Shown one piece after another: positions 63,101 to 64,000 of a DNA stretch of 64,000 nucleotides (the first letter of the stretch is position 1; each line of letters starts with the position of its first letter). This DNA comes from Linanthus parryae (Eukaryota; Streptophyta; Magnoliopsida; Ericales; Polemoniaceae). Location of the stretch: assembly GCA_023055425.1 (NCBI GenBank), contig JALGPY010000004.1, positions 64,999,718-65,063,717 of the forward strand, given 5' to 3'. Under the pieces are notes generated by a model. It did no database searches. It was given only the letters and a program-made list of their open reading frames with translations, and was not told where the DNA came from. The position numbers were made by a program, and so were the translations under genes.

Positions 63101-64000
63101 TCACGTTGATTTACTAGTGCTTGTATCTCTTCTTACCTTGTCTATATTTTGTGAAGGTTATATTTATCTTATTTCTCTCCTTTTTCTCCTGTATATGAAA
63201 TTATAAGAGTAAAGGAAAAGGGGATTACACATTTGAAACTGAAGTTTAAGGATCAGGGGCTAAGTCTTGTTTGTTATATCTCATACTATTTATTTGGCTA
63301 AAGACGGTATTTTGGGTCATTAGGATGTTAATGTTTACATTAGAGGTACATGTTTGGAGCTTTCTTACTTATCTATCATTTGAGGATCTGGATGTTTTCT
63401 CCTTAATGGTTCTTCCTTGGTATTATGATAGTTGTTGGGTTGTATCACCTTTATTGTATGAGGCGTAATATAGTTCATTTACTAGTTTATTCACAATCAG
63501 ACTAAGAGTATGGATGGTCAGCCTTGGGAGATCTTAAGAACTTATTCCTCGTGACAAACAACTTATGATGTTGTAGCGGTTATCATTTGAGTTATTGATT
63601 TAGGGTTTGGGTTGCTCTCTATTACGTCAGTGCAAGACAAGTTTTTGGTGTAATCTAACTTGGTATGGTATAGTCTCACGTTTGGGGTAGCTAACATATA
63701 TTGTCAACTGATGTGTATGATCGGAGTCTTGCCGTCAAATCGTTGTTTGGATTATGAGCGGGTTATTCACATCTAAGATACTTTTGGAGTCCTATGCTTC
63801 TATTGGATTTCTGGGAATTCCAAGTCGTGTTGAAATTAAGGTTTACATCAGACCTTCCATGAGACATCTTACCTGACTCCACCAAAAACATGTGGACCGA
63901 GTCCTCGAGATTCGAATTCGAGTGTTTGTTCGATTTTCGAGATGTATGGTAGATGAGATCAATACTTTTGCAGACCAAGAATAGTGACCCATACTATGTA
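60176..64000 (+). other. Resumed internal region of the long-LTR element, unidentified
   Basis: 3.8 kb after Copia C to the window end. I find no gag, protease, RT or integrase motif. The sequence around 60827-60900 (GACGAGGAGTAG followed by TTAG.CTTCTTT and TGATG.AT..TTGAGTTTT) matches the inner part of both foldback arms in SRF intron 6. A 92-codon frame at 61666-61944 and a 3'-end-like patch at 62830-62935 show no recognised domain. It could be a non-autonomous internal region or a decayed coding region. Confidence 0.4.

Overview
The window is nuclear DNA of a flowering plant, most likely a eudicot, though the species cannot be told from it. It is AT-rich, its one host gene has GT-AG introns and encodes a plant-specific receptor-kinase family, and the rest is dominated by LTR retrotransposons (Copia and Ty3/gypsy), hAT-type elements, MITEs and microsatellites.

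Host gene. One gene runs on the + strand from 7766 to 47238. I assembled 16 exons by hand; every junction is GT-AG and in phase, giving 2103 coding bases and a 700-residue protein. The order is signal peptide, Cys-flanked N-terminal LRR cap, seven LRR-type exons, a Pro-rich juxtamembrane stretch, one membrane span and an atypical kinase domain. This is a STRUBBELIG-RECEPTOR FAMILY (SRF, LRR-V) receptor, most like the SRF4/SRF5 branch. Its kinase has HKN in place of HRD and DYG in place of DFG. The coding part is only about 2.1 kb of a 39.5 kb locus; introns 1, 6, 10, 11 and 15 are swollen by transposable elements.

Layout. 1-1497: nothing recognised. 1503-6689: Copia element A, minus strand, TSD GTTAG, decayed. 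6695-7765: upstream region and probable 5' leader with upstream ORFs. 7766-47238: the SRF gene. Its introns hold a hAT MITE with a perfect 8-bp TSD (11063-11271), a larger hAT element with a MITE nested in it (13228-14440), a foldback-bearing solo LTR (14954-21873) interrupted by a young minus-strand Ty3/gypsy element B (15290-20965), two MULE-like TIR elements (about 23461-24636 and 30388-31617), a decayed minus-strand Copia D (about 34530-38460) and several small MITEs. 47239-49688: gene 3' flank, an LTR-like remnant and a broken plant-mobile-domain (PMD) fragment. 49689-52135: a 2.4-kb LTR followed by its primer-binding site. Its internal region is split at 52265-60170 by Copia element C (+ strand, TSD ATATG) and resumes at 60176 to the window end, with no protein domain I can name.

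Points that stand out are the ~400-bp inverted repeat carrying an acidic reading frame in both arms (21016-21810), related to sequence near 60.8 kb; a perfect 45-bp palindrome that replaced about 570 bp in the 3' LTR of Copia C; a 32-base G run at the polypurine-tract position of Copia A; and the nested insertion order, which can be read from intact target-site duplications. I did not find a convincing new enzymatic or defence system. The novelty lies in how the mobile elements are rearranged.
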